From NCBI RefSeq assembly GCF_026262505.1, contig NC_067207.1, positions 15,034,082-15,098,081 of the forward strand: a stretch of DNA of 64,000 bases, in the 5' to 3' direction. Both the position numbers and the translations under genes were made by a program. Source of the stretch: Trichomonas vaginalis G3 (lineage: Eukaryota; Parabasalia; Trichomonadida; Trichomonadidae). The notes under the pieces were generated by a model. It did not search any database and was not told where the DNA came from. It saw only the letters and a program-made list of their open reading frames with translations. Positions 1-9,704 of the stretch are shown in pieces (the stretch's first letter is position 1; each line of letters opens with the position of its first letter).

Positions 1-805
1 ATAAAGGTTTCACATTTTCCTGTAATATTTCTAAAATTTCTTGGAAAGGTGATTTCGCGTCTGGTTTTGGTCTTGTTGTGTCTGAGAAGTTATAAATATT
101 TAAAAGCATAGAAAATGACTTTTCGGCTATCAAGCAGGTTGGAGCATCAATACCTGCTTCGAACAGTAGCTTAACGTTCGATGGTGTGCAAAGCCGTTTT
201 ATAAGATCATTCGTTTCAGCCGTATCAAAGAAACAAAGGAGCAATCGTAGACAGCATGAAACAGTATATTCTTCGTCGTTTAATTTATCCATCAAAATTT
301 TGTCGGCATCGACTTTATAAAGCCAATCAAATTTATTTGAAATTGATTTGATTAAGAATTGCAAAACGCACTGGTTATCTATTTTCTTGACAAGGTTTTG
401 AAAAAATGTACTTGGATCTGGGACTTTGCTAAGGAAATCAGAATCAATAGCGAACTGTAATATTTTGAAATAATTTGGATAAAATATATCACGAGTAATA
501 GAATCTGTTAATAGGGTTACAACGTTTGTATCATTTACTAAAGCGTCTATAATTTTGGAATTGTGAGAAACTAAAGCCTTCGTACATCTATCAGGATTAA
601 GCTCTTTATTGCTTTCATCGAGATGGATTGCTGTTTTAATTAAAGTTGGGACATTCTTGGCAATAAAATTTGAAATTTTTTCTAAATGCTGACCAAGAGC
701 ATTTAGATAACATTCTTCTTTCAAATATCCTTCAAGAGTTAAAACGCCTTGTTCAGCTCCAGCTTCTAATCGCTTGATTGCTTCATGATGAGAGCCCCAA
801 GACAT
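1..805 (-). CDS. SAPS-like (SIT4/PP6 phosphatase-associated) protein, 3' end outside window
   Basis: The frame reads without a stop from an ATG at 805 (MSWGSHHEAIKRLEAG) off the window edge, giving 268 codons of the N-terminal part. The protein is all-helical in character. A TLEGYLKEE stretch near residue 23 and an FFQNLVKKIDNQCVLQFLIK stretch around residue 130 resemble the TLEELLDE and 'HI..CV..LL' segments of SAPS proteins, which are regulatory subunits of PP6/Sit4-type phosphatases. The match is by eye and distant, so a generic helical-repeat protein remains possible. The gene is divergent from the next one with only 79 bp between the starts, so the two probably share a promoter region. 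The missing C-terminus lies upstream of base 1. Confidence 0.55.
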   Translation of the reverse strand, partial: MSWGSHHEAIKRLEAGAEQGVLTLEGYLKEECYLNALGQHLEKISNFIAKNVPTLIKTAIHLDESNKELNPDRCTKALVSHNSKIIDALVNDTNVVTLLTDSITRDIFYPNYFKILQFAIDSDFLSKVPDPSTFFQNLVKKIDNQCVLQFLIKSISNKFDWLYKVDADKILMDKLNDEEYTVSCCLRLLLCFFDTAETNDLIKRLCTPSNVKLLFEAGIDAPTCLIAEKSFSMLLNIYNFSDTTRPKPDAKSPFQEILEILQENVKPL

Positions 806-884
806 CTTAGTCACTTTTTCGCGGTATTTTTAGGTGTCCCCCCCTTAAAATATTATAAATATTTTTTTTGTGATTTAAAAAAAA
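806..884. promoter_or_regulatory. Divergent promoter region with TCACTTTT initiator-like motif
   Basis: These 79 bp separate two divergent starts. On the plus strand TCACTTTTT (811-819) fits the trichomonad initiator pattern TCA-Py-Py-(T/A), known from Trichomonas vaginalis. It lies about 66 nt before the plus-strand ATG, and a T-rich tract follows. The same string occurs upstream of other host genes in this window. No second clear copy is seen facing the minus-strand gene. Confidence 0.45.
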
Positions 885-2510
885 ATGGAGACAATTGAAC
901 AATTAGAAAGCTATTGCCGTCAGAATACCCTTGATTTGGTCATCAAGCTACTCAAAAAGCCTGATATTTTTCAGTCTCTTTTAAGTCTTGATCCAGAATT
1001 TCATATTATTGTCTTAAAATATATATTCTTGGAATATTTAGGAGATAACAAGAATTTCTATGAAACACCGGAGATGAAAATAATCAGTAAAAGCTATATT
1101 CAGAGATTAAAAAATTCTGATGAATTTAACGATTTACTTAGCATCATTCCGTATAGGGCAGTTCAATATTTCGAAAAATTAGCACCTCTCATTATATTAA
1201 ACGCTGCATTTGCAAATTTACTTCGTAATCCAAAGTTGGACAATGAAATAGCAATACTAAACGCTAACCCGATGTTCTTCAAGAATAAGATCGTGAGTTC
1301 TATACAAATGATTCATCCAAATGCTCCGAAAGTTTTCAATGCGATATATAACCTTGAAATCTTTAAATTACTCGCAAAGGAACTGGAGTGCAAACAGTTT
1401 ATCAACTACATGGAACGCTTCGATCCAATTCAACAAGATGCCCAGCTAAAATACGGCTCTTCTGAAATATCAACTAGTTTAACAAAAGAGCGCATATATT
1501 CAGCCGTCGTTCCGTATATGCTACTTAATCGTACCTCTGATGTTCAGTACATTTTAAGAAATGCCCCGAATTACGTTTTAAATATCATTCCAAGCGCAAT
1601 TATCAAGCTCCTTCCTTTAAATAACTTCCCACAGAAGCTCATTCCGCTTACTGCTACAATATTCTGCTATTGCAACATGCATTTTCTTTCTATGACGAAG
1701 GATTTGGATTCTTCCATGATCATGAGCTGTTTTATCTTACAGTACTATCCATTTGAAGCATTGACATTAATACAAGAATTGATAAAGTCCAAATTATTCA
1801 CGAAATTCCTTATTATGTATGGAAACATCTTTTCTGATTGTTCCTACGTAGTTTCTCAGGCCATTTTGGACTATGTAATTCAGACAAACGATATTGAAGA
1901 GGTCTGGATCGATCATTTGAACTTAGATGATAGAATTTCAGCAGATATCGCTTCTTACTTGATCCAGAAGAACCCTGAGACAACAAACTCCCTCATAAAG
2001 TTGTCATCTAAAGGTCTCATGGCCTTTCATGTTGTTGGAAACTCGATGTTTACAAATGAAGAATATTGGACGAGATTTTGCAAATATTACCAGAACAAAC
2101 CTGAATATATAAGCAATATGGTTCAACTTGTCTCTAACATTTTGGTGTCAAACTGCACAAATTACAAATTTACTGCAACAAAAATTTGTTACGACTTGGT
2201 TTTGAGTCGTTATGACACTTACAACACTGATGCAATGTTCCACAACATTAACAATGCTGCCCCTTCAACTGAAGCCTCAACAGAAGTTAGAATTCAATTT
2301 ATTGATGTACTTATTTCTGCACATCCTCTTAAGAAGTATCTTATTCCATTACGTGACTTAATTCATGATATATGTCATGTGAATTGGTCACAAGTTTATT
2401 ATCTCATTTATTATGAACAAAATGATCCGAAAATTCTCTGTATGAAGCTGAAATTATTCAAATACAGAGCGAACCAAAACCCAATCATGCAGATACTTCA
2501 CAAATATTAA
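885..2510 (+). CDS. Hypothetical 541-aa helical protein
   Basis: An intact frame of 541 codons starts at an ATG preceded by a T-rich tract and A9. I do not recognise a family. The protein is rich in Leu, Ile, Asn and Tyr, with a continuous run of predicted amphipathic helices and no obvious signal peptide, membrane segment, zinc motif or low-complexity tail. This is the look of an ARM/HEAT-type helical-repeat scaffold. It sits head to head with the SAPS-like gene, which is also helical, but no sequence relation between them is evident. A TAA stop and AT-rich DNA with AATAAA-like strings follow. The coding call is secure; the function is unknown. Confidence 0.85.
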   Translation: METIEQLESYCRQNTLDLVIKLLKKPDIFQSLLSLDPEFHIIVLKYIFLEYLGDNKNFYETPEMKIISKSYIQRLKNSDEFNDLLSIIPYRAVQYFEKLAPLIILNAAFANLLRNPKLDNEIAILNANPMFFKNKIVSSIQMIHPNAPKVFNAIYNLEIFKLLAKELECKQFINYMERFDPIQQDAQLKYGSSEISTSLTKERIYSAVVPYMLLNRTSDVQYILRNAPNYVLNIIPSAIIKLLPLNNFPQKLIPLTATIFCYCNMHFLSMTKDLDSSMIMSCFILQYYPFEALTLIQELIKSKLFTKFLIMYGNIFSDCSYVVSQAILDYVIQTNDIEEVWIDHLNLDDRISADIASYLIQKNPETTNSLIKLSSKGLMAFHVVGNSMFTNEEYWTRFCKYYQNKPEYISNMVQLVSNILVSNCTNYKFTATKICYDLVLSRYDTYNTDAMFHNINNAAPSTEASTEVRIQFIDVLISAHPLKKYLIPLRDLIHDICHVNWSQVYYLIYYEQNDPKILCMKLKLFKYRANQNPIMQILHKY

Positions 2511-2859
2511 GAAATATTCCTCTCTATTTTGTTATGTAAATAAAAATATTAATAATATTAGCAATGAAACTGTATTTTGCATTCACTTTTCTCCAATGAC
2601 ACCTGTTATAGCGATTATACACTCAAATTCACTCTCATAGGAAATCAATAAATGCGTTCATGCTATGTACAGCTCATTAAAGTGATATCTTACTTGTGTT
2701 TAATAATAATTGACTAAAAATTACAGAAAGATTGTAAAATTAGAAGAAATAACTTAGAATTTTTCAAATTATTATTGATATTCTTTGTTTAACTATCATA
2801 TTAACTGATTTATAACCATTTCAATCCATAATGAATAGTTAAGAAATTCCAAAAAATAT
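2511..2859. other. AT-rich intergenic DNA, nothing recognised
   Basis: This stretch is AT-rich spacer between the helical-protein gene and the TTAA-flanked element. I see no open frame of note, repeat or structured motif. It includes AATAAA-like strings just after the upstream stop that could serve 3' end formation. Confidence 0.6.
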
Positions 2860-2868
2860 TTAAGGGTG

Positions 2869-2905
2869 CACCCGTATGTACGTTTATTTGAGAGGAGGAG
2901 GATTA
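2869..2905 (+). repeat. 37-bp direct repeat, copy 1
   Basis: The repeat begins CACCCGTATGTACG and ends AGGAGGAGGATTA. It is repeated exactly 383 bp downstream (3252-3288), also inside the TTAA-flanked element. Copy 1 directly abuts the terminal repeat, so copy 2 may mark an internal duplication or an older element end. Confidence 0.7.
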
Positions 2906-3251
2906 CCCTCTCAATTTTGAGGGATTCGTTAGTTTATTTTCTCGATGAATATGCAATAAAATTTGATTTTTACCTTATCAATATACTTCATATAATATAC
3001 ACATGTTCATGTAAAAACTTTTTTCCAAAATCCTCAGGAATTAAGGGATTTTTGAATTTTAAGAATTTTTTTCGAATTTTTTCGAAAAAAAAATATTTTC
3101 AGAACAGCCTTAACGGCTAAGATTTAGGAACAATGTTAAGTATCAAAAAGAAAGGAGGTCTGATATAGACAACATATATCGTTGAAGGTTGAAAAAATCT
3201 CTAATATTTGAGCCCAAAATTTCAAATTTTAATTTTTTGAAAAAAGAGGCC

Positions 3252-3288
3252 ACCCGTATGTACGTTTATTTGAGAGGAGGAGGATTAT
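3252..3288 (+). repeat. 37-bp direct repeat, copy 2
   Basis: Second exact copy of the 37-bp sequence that starts five bases into the TTAA-flanked element. The context after it differs from copy 1, so only this short block is shared. Confidence 0.7.
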
Positions 3289-4199
3289 ATTTTTGAAAGG
3301 GTGAAACATTATGAATATGTTAATTATATAATAATATGTATTATTATAAAAAAGAAAAAATAAAGCACGTTAAAATTTTTCTTTCTTGATTTTTTACAAA
3401 ATCTACTTAGAATTATGCAAAATATGACTAAATAATTATAAATTTCAAGTTAAATTTTAATTTTGATAAATAATTTAAATTTCAAAATATCAAGTTCAGT
3501 TCGACTATGTATGTAGTAATTCCTCAATAAAGTGCCAAAACCCTATTAAAATATATGAACATTTTCAACATTTTAATGTTTTTATTTAAAAATTTGATGG
3601 AATATGAGCTTCAAACAATTATTATGTAAATAAAAATAATTAAATATATGTATTTATTCGTATTACAACCGTAGTAAGTCGATTCTTCCTTTCTTCTACT
3701 GAGGTTTGAATTTGATTTCGAATTGTAAAGAGATTCAAAGGGAAAATACTAGCGGATAAAAACTACCTCCATGAAAGGGTCATAATGGAGTCAAGTTGTA
3801 TTTTTTGATATTTTTTGCTTTTCGAGCCTAAATAGGTAGCTAAGATAATGCCTAAAAATAAGGTTCTAAATTCTGAAGTTTACATGATCCTCTCGTGTGC
3901 ACCCTTAAAAAATTAAAATTATCTTTGAAAAATAAGAATTTTATATAGTTCTCTATGATTTTGAAAAAATTTTGGAAATAGAAAGGATTTATTTTAGTAT
4001 TTATTTTAATTTTCTTTCAATAAATTGTCAAAATATTCAAAATTCGGAAGATTTTGATTTTAATTTTTCAAATATTTGTAACAATATTATGAATATCAAT
4101 TTGTTAATCGACGAACTATTAAAGCATGCTATTAAAAATGCCAGTTTTCAATCAAGATTTTGGTCGAGGGAAATGACCGTTTTTCAAAGTTGATTTTTT

Positions 4200-4772
4200 A
4201 TGAAACCTGCTTATCAGAGGTTTTATGTCACAGAAAGAATACAAGAAATATGCAGAGATACACTTGGAACACTCTATAACGTAGATTTAGCCTATGTTAC
4301 TCAGTATATTTTCCGAATTTGCAAAATAACAGACATGATTTCACGAGAAGATAAAAGAAATAAGATTGCTCTTCAATCTCATTTAGAGAAATATCGCAAA
4401 GAGATTATTCCAAATCTAAACGATCCTGAATTTCAACAAGCAATCATCAATGCAATTATAAAAGCTCGCATTTTTAGTAGAGGAGCACATCCAAATCCTG
4501 AAGATCCTAACCGAGTCACTGAAACACAAGTTTCTACTAATGATAGTAAAAATGATAACCAAAATCAAACAAAAACTAACCAAGATAATAGTAACGATTC
4601 AAAAACCGAGAATAGAGATCAAGAAACTGAACCTAAGAATACTAACAAAGAAACAAATATCGAAAATACACAACATCCTAAAGAACCTCAAAGTTCCAAC
4701 AGGGCTTTTAAGCCTATTAATAGACCAAAATCAAGGAACTCTCGAAATTCTAGTAATGAAATCAAGAATTAA
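4200..4772 (+). CDS. Hypothetical 190-aa protein with Asn/Lys/Glu-rich tail
   Basis: The ATG follows a run of T bases and opens 190 codons. Residues 1-95 look folded and helical (MKPAYQRFYVTERIQEICRD at the start). Residues 100-190 are a low-complexity tail dominated by Asn, Thr, Gln, Asp and Glu, ending in Arg/Ser/Asn-rich sequence. No family is recognised. In the 230 bases before it, short coding-like runs lack an ATG in frame, so I keep the ATG at 4200. The N-terminal half could be a protein-interaction domain with a disordered tail, but nothing in the sequence assigns a role. Confidence 0.6.
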   Translation: MKPAYQRFYVTERIQEICRDTLGTLYNVDLAYVTQYIFRICKITDMISREDKRNKIALQSHLEKYRKEIIPNLNDPEFQQAIINAIIKARIFSRGAHPNPEDPNRVTETQVSTNDSKNDNQNQTKTNQDNSNDSKTENRDQETEPKNTNKETNIENTQHPKEPQSSNRAFKPINRPKSRNSRNSSNEIKN

Positions 4773-5009
4773 AATCAAGATGAAAAATACAAATAATTTA
4801 TTAACTATCATTGAATGATTTTGAATATATATTCTTTTGACGTTAACTTTACATCATGATCAATTTGAAATTGATTTCGATATAAAAAGTCAAGAAAAAT
4901 GCTTGAAAAACAAGCATAATTTTGTTGTTATTACTCATACAACCAAATAGTAAATATTTCATGCGGTTGTATTATACTAAATACCTATTTATTAATTACA
5001 AATATAATA

Positions 5010-5594
5010 TTAATGATACATGCCTTGATATGGCTGACCAGATCCTTGAGGAGGCTTCTGCATTGCATTTACTCCTTGCTGGTCGTTCATTTGTATAACA
5101 TTCGGATAAAATTGATTTTGTTGTTGGTCATATAGTTTCTGTTGAGGGATAACTTGTGGTTTTTGAGGCACAGGGGGAGCCTGAATTTGAATAGCCTTTT
5201 GAGCTCGGTTGATAATATTTTCTTGATTAATAATATTAAATTTATCAGAAATAACAAAGAATTTCGAATAGTAAAGCTGTTGAACAATAAACTCTTGAAT
5301 GAATATATTCGTTCCCGAGTTTGATCTAATAGTGCCATAAACTGTTATATGTAAGTTTGTCTGTATTTGGTTGACTGAATATGATGAAATAGAAAACTGT
5401 GAGTCAGGTGTGAGCTTTATATGTAAATCGTTCAAACATTTAGAGATTGGAAGGCCTTCGATATTAGAAAATTCTGGTCTCCAAATTATAGCTGAATCTA
5501 AATAAAATTTACGAAGCTCACTCGGTTGGTAGACCATAATTGGATAATATGCTTTAACAAAATACTTGGTAAACTCGATACTTTGACTAGACAT
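5010..5594 (-). CDS. NTF2-like domain protein with Pro/Gln-rich tail
   Basis: The 194-aa product has an NTF2-fold N-terminus. FVKAYYPIMVYQPSELRKFY (residues 12-31) matches the 'F...YY......P..L..FY' opening of NTF2/G3BP domains. The IFIQEFIVQQLYYSKFFVIS segment (about residues 96-115) followed by DKFNII matches the closing beta strands and the 'V..D.F' signature. Residues 135-194 are Pro/Gln-rich and probably disordered. Such proteins act in nuclear import (NTF2) or RNA granules and mRNA export (G3BP, NXF partners). The tail favours a G3BP-like or RNP role over plain NTF2, but this is inference. It is divergent from the FHA gene. Confidence 0.7.
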   Translation of the reverse strand: MSSQSIEFTKYFVKAYYPIMVYQPSELRKFYLDSAIIWRPEFSNIEGLPISKCLNDLHIKLTPDSQFSISSYSVNQIQTNLHITVYGTIRSNSGTNIFIQEFIVQQLYYSKFFVISDKFNIINQENIINRAQKAIQIQAPPVPQKPQVIPQQKLYDQQQNQFYPNVIQMNDQQGVNAMQKPPQGSGQPYQGMYH

Positions 5595-5695
5595 TGAGAT
5601 AGTCTATAAAATGGCACTTTTAGGTCGAGTTGTCACTTTTAGAATTGATTTTTTAAACGTCACTTTTCATTGAAGAAAAATTATTATAAAGAAAA
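5595..5695. promoter_or_regulatory. Divergent promoter with two TCACTTTT motifs
   Basis: The 101-bp gap between two host starts holds TCACTTTT twice on the plus strand, at 5633-5640 and 5660-5667. The second is about 29 nt before the FHA gene ATG. Both fit the trichomonad initiator consensus TCA-Py-Py-(T/A). A related GGCACTTTTAGG lies closer to the minus-strand gene. Confidence 0.55.
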
Positions 5696-6646
5696 ATGAC
5701 CGAACAAACAACACCTACAGAAAAGAAAGACGTACCAAGTCGCAGAGGATTCTCAGCTGAAGACGATGCATTCATTATGTGGTTCTTTTACTGTTGCCAA
5801 TATTCAGATAAAAATATATTAACAACAGCATTAAAAATAACTATCAGACAAGCTTACGATAGATTCTTAGAGGTGAAAAACAATCCAATTTTAAAAGATC
5901 GCTGCTTAAATTATGTGAAAAATAATCTTTTTAGCTTTAAACCCGTTCCAATTTCCAGATTAGACTTATATTACTACTCAAAAATCAAAAGGACTTTAAA
6001 CATTCTTGATCAAAATCAGATTATGGAAAAATTTCCGTTATTATTCCACCCAGCTATCTCTCCACTCGAGATGCACAAGAAAACAATTACATCACCAGAT
6101 TCTCTCAACTTAGGAATTGAAGGATATATTACAGAAACTCAGCAAAGCGTTGAAGGCTTAGAACTTGAGCCATTCCCTGGAAATTTTGCAGATCCGGTTG
6201 AAGAAGTACGCAAGCTTATGGATCAGCAGGTTGATATTGAGCAAGTGAACATTAAAAAAGAAATAGATTCTTTGATTGCAAATGCTTTTAACGATGCGCC
6301 ACCAAAAACATATGCTGCTTTAATTGGCCAGTTCTGTATTCATTATATTGATAAAGCAGTTGTGAAAATTGGTCGAAATTCTCCAAAAATCAAAGTTGAT
6401 ATCGATGTTGAAGACCCAGAAAAGAATGATCTATCAAAAATATCTCGCCATCACTGTACACTCTTTTTGGCAAAAGATCTGAAGTTTTATATCAAAATTT
6501 TCGGAAAAACAATAATTATCAATGGTGAATTATTCAATCAGGACCAAGTTATCCTAATGAAGAACCACGATATCATAGATATTGGTGGTCAACCATTGAT
6601 TTTCGTGGAAAATCAAGAAATAATGTCCAAAATTAGATCTTTATAA
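5696..6646 (+). CDS. MCRS1-like FHA-domain nuclear protein
   Basis: The 316-aa product ends in a forkhead-associated domain (about residues 205-310). It has the order seen in microspherule protein 1: AALIGQFCIHYI, then VVKIGRNS, then SRHHCTLFL, then an IIINGE strand and a closing NHDIIDIGGQPLIFVEN. KIGRNS and SRHH supply the GR and S..H residues of the phosphothreonine-binding site. The N-terminal 100 residues (SRRGFSAEDDAFIMWFFYCC) resemble the Myb-like N-terminal region of MCRS1. Family knowledge places MCRS1 in chromatin complexes (NSL, INO80) in the nucleus. The TCACTTTT motif 29 nt upstream is its likely initiator. Confidence 0.75.
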   Translation: MTEQTTPTEKKDVPSRRGFSAEDDAFIMWFFYCCQYSDKNILTTALKITIRQAYDRFLEVKNNPILKDRCLNYVKNNLFSFKPVPISRLDLYYYSKIKRTLNILDQNQIMEKFPLLFHPAISPLEMHKKTITSPDSLNLGIEGYITETQQSVEGLELEPFPGNFADPVEEVRKLMDQQVDIEQVNIKKEIDSLIANAFNDAPPKTYAALIGQFCIHYIDKAVVKIGRNSPKIKVDIDVEDPEKNDLSKISRHHCTLFLAKDLKFYIKIFGKTIIINGELFNQDQVILMKNHDIIDIGGQPLIFVENQEIMSKIRSL

Positions 6647-7574
6647 ATTATTTGACCATTTTACTTGTCTATCCAAGACTATACTATGCATTTGTAATGT
6701 TACTATTCCTATACTATATAAACATTTGTTTGTTTATCAAATTACAGAATCATTTTTTTTTTCATTTATCAAACTTATATTATGAACTCATATGCAGACA
6801 AATGAGTCACAGTAAATTGTTTAATTTACCAATATGAAATCAAATATTCTATCATAATGTATTGATCATTGGAAATTTACAAAGGATCAAATGAATATAA
6901 ATCCAAACGAGTAAAAATCGTAAGAACTATAAAAGGAAGTAATGCTGTTTTTCTTAGTAAGGAACCTCAATTTTTAAGAAATTATTTTTCTATCGGAAAA
7001 AAGTTTTTATTTCTTAAAATGAGTAAAGTATTCTTGACAAGCACTTTAAGATGATGCGTCCAACCTTAAAAACTTTCAATCACCGATAATTAGTCCGAAT
7101 TGAGTGACCCAGATGTTCATTGAAAAATTTATTTTATTTCAATGACTATTCAAAATCTTAACACAATTATTTCATTTAAACAATCGACATACTGAGAAGT
7201 ACAATAGCTGCATTATTAATTCCAAATAAATTCCTCAGAAAAAAATTATTTTTATATAAAAGCGACATTTTAAAGTTCCATAATAATTTATCCAATTATT
7301 TTTTAAAATTTAATGCAATTCAGTAAGTTATTGATATTAATTTTAGCGGTGAAACCAACCTTAGTAAAAAGAAATCATTCCTTATACCATTTTAACTAAT
7401 TCCTCACTTCTTTTCACCCTTTGAAATATTTTTATTCAATTTTGAAATACATTCAATGTTTGTGAGAATATAATGGTGAATTAGATAATGATTAAATTAT
7501 AATGTACTACCAAAATAATTTGTTTCCTAATGAGTTCGTTTTTAAATCAAATTTTTGACAAAATAAATTATTAA
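6647..7574. other. 928-bp AT-rich intergenic DNA
   Basis: Spacer between the FHA gene and the membrane PAS/cyclase-like gene. Short open runs near the start lack ATG starts and read as low-complexity Phe/Tyr/Leu sequence. I see no repeat, RNA gene or transposon end here. Confidence 0.6.
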
Positions 7575-9593
7575 ATGTCTAAATCAAAGACTCTGATACC
7601 AAAAACAGTGGTTCAGATCTTTAGTGAGACAATATATGACTATTACACATACATCCTTGACAATTTTGTACTTCCTGTCTGGGTTTATCACTTAGTTCGT
7701 GTTTACATCACATTCAGTACATGCTTATTATTCACAAATTTTCATCAATCTGGAACAGGTATTAAACCATTGGAAGTATTTCTTAATCTTTATGCTACAG
7801 ATCTCTCAGAAAAATGGGCAACAATAAATTTTGTAATTGATATGATCTTATATACTGCAATATATACAAGCATCGGATACCATTCACTCGTGTTTACAAA
7901 AAAATCACATCTAAGCAAAACTTCAACATATTTAAACGTTATTTGCGTAGAAGTTATAATTCCTATCCTTTTGTTAGCCACCGGAAGCCAAATAGGTAAT
8001 AATGTCGGTCTTATATATAAAAATATGAAAAATTACTTAATTTGGGTTTATACAATAATTTTACTGTTTTGGCTTATTTTAACATTAATTTTCCATAACT
8101 TATTCTTATGCTCCTATATACATTTTGTACCAGGAAGAACATTTACCCTTTCAGCTGCTCTCCAAGGATTTGATATGAATGTTATCATATCCGTGAGATT
8201 ATTTGCCAGATGCGCCAATGCTCTAAATGGCACAATATATGCCATTGGTTTCAGGGTTGCTATTGCATTAGTTCTTTTATTCGGAATTTTGATAATTTTA
8301 TTCTACAACGTATACATAAATCGTAAATATTCAGGATTCATTTGTGCAACATTCTGTGCAGGTTTTGTGCTTGATGTCATCAGCATTTTTGTTTCACTTG
8401 ACTGGGTTATTAGATTACTTATCTTCAGTTGTGTCATAATGATTGGAAATACGGCTATTTACAATGTCCTTAAAGCAGGGTCGAAGAAAGCTAAGGAAAT
8501 TTACGATGCTTTTGAAAATGAGGAATTAGAATTTGAAGATGTTTATCCAAAGCTTAATGACCAGTTCCTCAAACACTGCTATGAAGCATTTAAGATGGGA
8601 CATCCATACTTTTTCACATTTAAGCCTATTCTCAATGGAGCTCATCACGAGAATACAAATAAGAAGATCTGGAAGTTCTATTTACGTGTTCTTGCCATTT
8701 ACAACAACAAAATATATGATCTAATGAATGCCTCACAAGCATTTAAGAGACTTGGATTTAATGATTTACAATCTCGTCTTTTTATTCGAGGCATTGATCA
8801 TATTATTGATATCAGATCCAGAAAAGTCACCAAACAATGCAAGAATATTATGAAGAATATCCAAAGCCATACGAGAACGCTCAGAACTACATTAGTGAGA
8901 TACTGGCAAGCAATAGAAAGTGATGAACCGGGATCTACATATGCATACGGATCTTCAGCACAGAATCAAATGGATGAGATCGACAGAATGTACGAATCAG
9001 TATTAACAAAATGGCCAAATTGCGCTCCTCTCTTCAAGCATTATGCAAAGTTCTTAAATACAGTTTGTTTCAATAAACTTAAAGGAGAACAATATAATGC
9101 TTTAGCTGCAATCAAGAGAAGTGTCGACATGTTGGAAATCAGGGCGAAAAGGTGTTTTCCCCTGATTCCGCTTCAAGTAGAGTCTGACAATCTTTTCCAG
9201 CCGAATCAACAACAGCAACAACAGCAAAGTGACCAAGCATCATTATTATCAACAGGACCCATTAGCAATTCCAGTGAAATAGAGCAAAATGAAGAACAAG
9301 AAGCTGAATTAGTTGCTCAGAATACGCTCTACGAAATGGGAAAGAACGCACGAGTACCTGTTAACACAGCAATCAACGTTATTGTCGTTGTTGCATTCAT
9401 TTTCCTCTTCATCATGGGAATAATTTTGGCAGATGTCGTAGTTTTGAAGAAATACTACATCTACGAGACTCTTTTACGCTTTTTATCATGTTTCACCTCT
9501 ATTTTATTCTACACATCACGTCCTGTTTACAGAATTGCATCATTAGTTACAGATGCCTTAGGAATCTCATATGATTTGCAAAAAACAACATAA
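7575..9593 (+). CDS. Polytopic membrane protein, N-terminal part of a PAS/cyclase-like gene
   Basis: This is the first 672 codons of a long host gene. A short N-terminal region is followed by about eight hydrophobic segments (residues 40-300). A cytosolic helical region (about 300-590) contains a Gln run near residue 540. Further membrane segments follow near 605-660. Large proteins of this design, with a C-terminal PAS and adenylate/guanylate cyclase-like domain, are a known trichomonad family. The frame closes at TAA 9591-9593, then continues in the same frame with sensible coding sequence into the next entry. The two are therefore one ancestral gene interrupted by a single in-frame stop. 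Whether this is a pseudogene, an allele, a sequence error or read-through cannot be told here. Confidence 0.75.
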   Translation: MSKSKTLIPKTVVQIFSETIYDYYTYILDNFVLPVWVYHLVRVYITFSTCLLFTNFHQSGTGIKPLEVFLNLYATDLSEKWATINFVIDMILYTAIYTSIGYHSLVFTKKSHLSKTSTYLNVICVEVIIPILLLATGSQIGNNVGLIYKNMKNYLIWVYTIILLFWLILTLIFHNLFLCSYIHFVPGRTFTLSAALQGFDMNVIISVRLFARCANALNGTIYAIGFRVAIALVLLFGILIILFYNVYINRKYSGFICATFCAGFVLDVISIFVSLDWVIRLLIFSCVIMIGNTAIYNVLKAGSKKAKEIYDAFENEELEFEDVYPKLNDQFLKHCYEAFKMGHPYFFTFKPILNGAHHENTNKKIWKFYLRVLAIYNNKIYDLMNASQAFKRLGFNDLQSRLFIRGIDHIIDIRSRKVTKQCKNIMKNIQSHTRTLRTTLVRYWQAIESDEPGSTYAYGSSAQNQMDEIDRMYESVLTKWPNCAPLFKHYAKFLNTVCFNKLKGEQYNALAAIKRSVDMLEIRAKRCFPLIPLQVESDNLFQPNQQQQQQQSDQASLLSTGPISNSSEIEQNEEQEAELVAQNTLYEMGKNARVPVNTAINVIVVVAFIFLFIMGIILADVVVLKKYYIYETLLRFLSCFTSILFYTSRPVYRIASLVTDALGISYDLQKTT

Positions 9594-9704
9594 ATCCTAG
9601 GCGGAAACGAAACCGTAGAACTTGACTCTCACGAACAGATATTATCAGATATTAAAACTGTAAATGACTTTGTAATTGAACTCAGTCAACTTAGACCAGA
9701 TACA

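Larger units (their letters stand above)
2864..3904. mobile_element. Non-autonomous TTAA-flanked DNA transposon relic (Kolobok/piggyBac type)
   Basis: A 1,041-bp segment is bounded by TTAA on both sides (2860-2863 and 3905-3908). It starts GGGTGCACCCG, and its other end read inward is GGGTGCACACG, so the terminal inverted repeats are about 11 bp (about 15 bp with TTAA included) and imperfect. TTAA duplications are typical of Kolobok and piggyBac superfamilies. A Kolobok-like transposase is present elsewhere in the window, but its visible end differs after GGGT. There is no credible coding frame, so the element is non-autonomous. Inside it, a 37-bp direct repeat occurs near the left end and again 383 bp later. 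Confidence 0.5.

Noticed and set aside
2866-3120. 84-codon open frame after the TTAA element start
   Set aside because: It lacks an ATG start, reads through the 37-bp repeat and low-complexity Phe/Lys sequence, and lies inside the non-autonomous element.
3972-4193. 73-codon frame before the Asn-rich protein gene
   Set aside because: It has no ATG at its start, is AT-rich low complexity and ends just before a better start; it could at most be non-coding leader.
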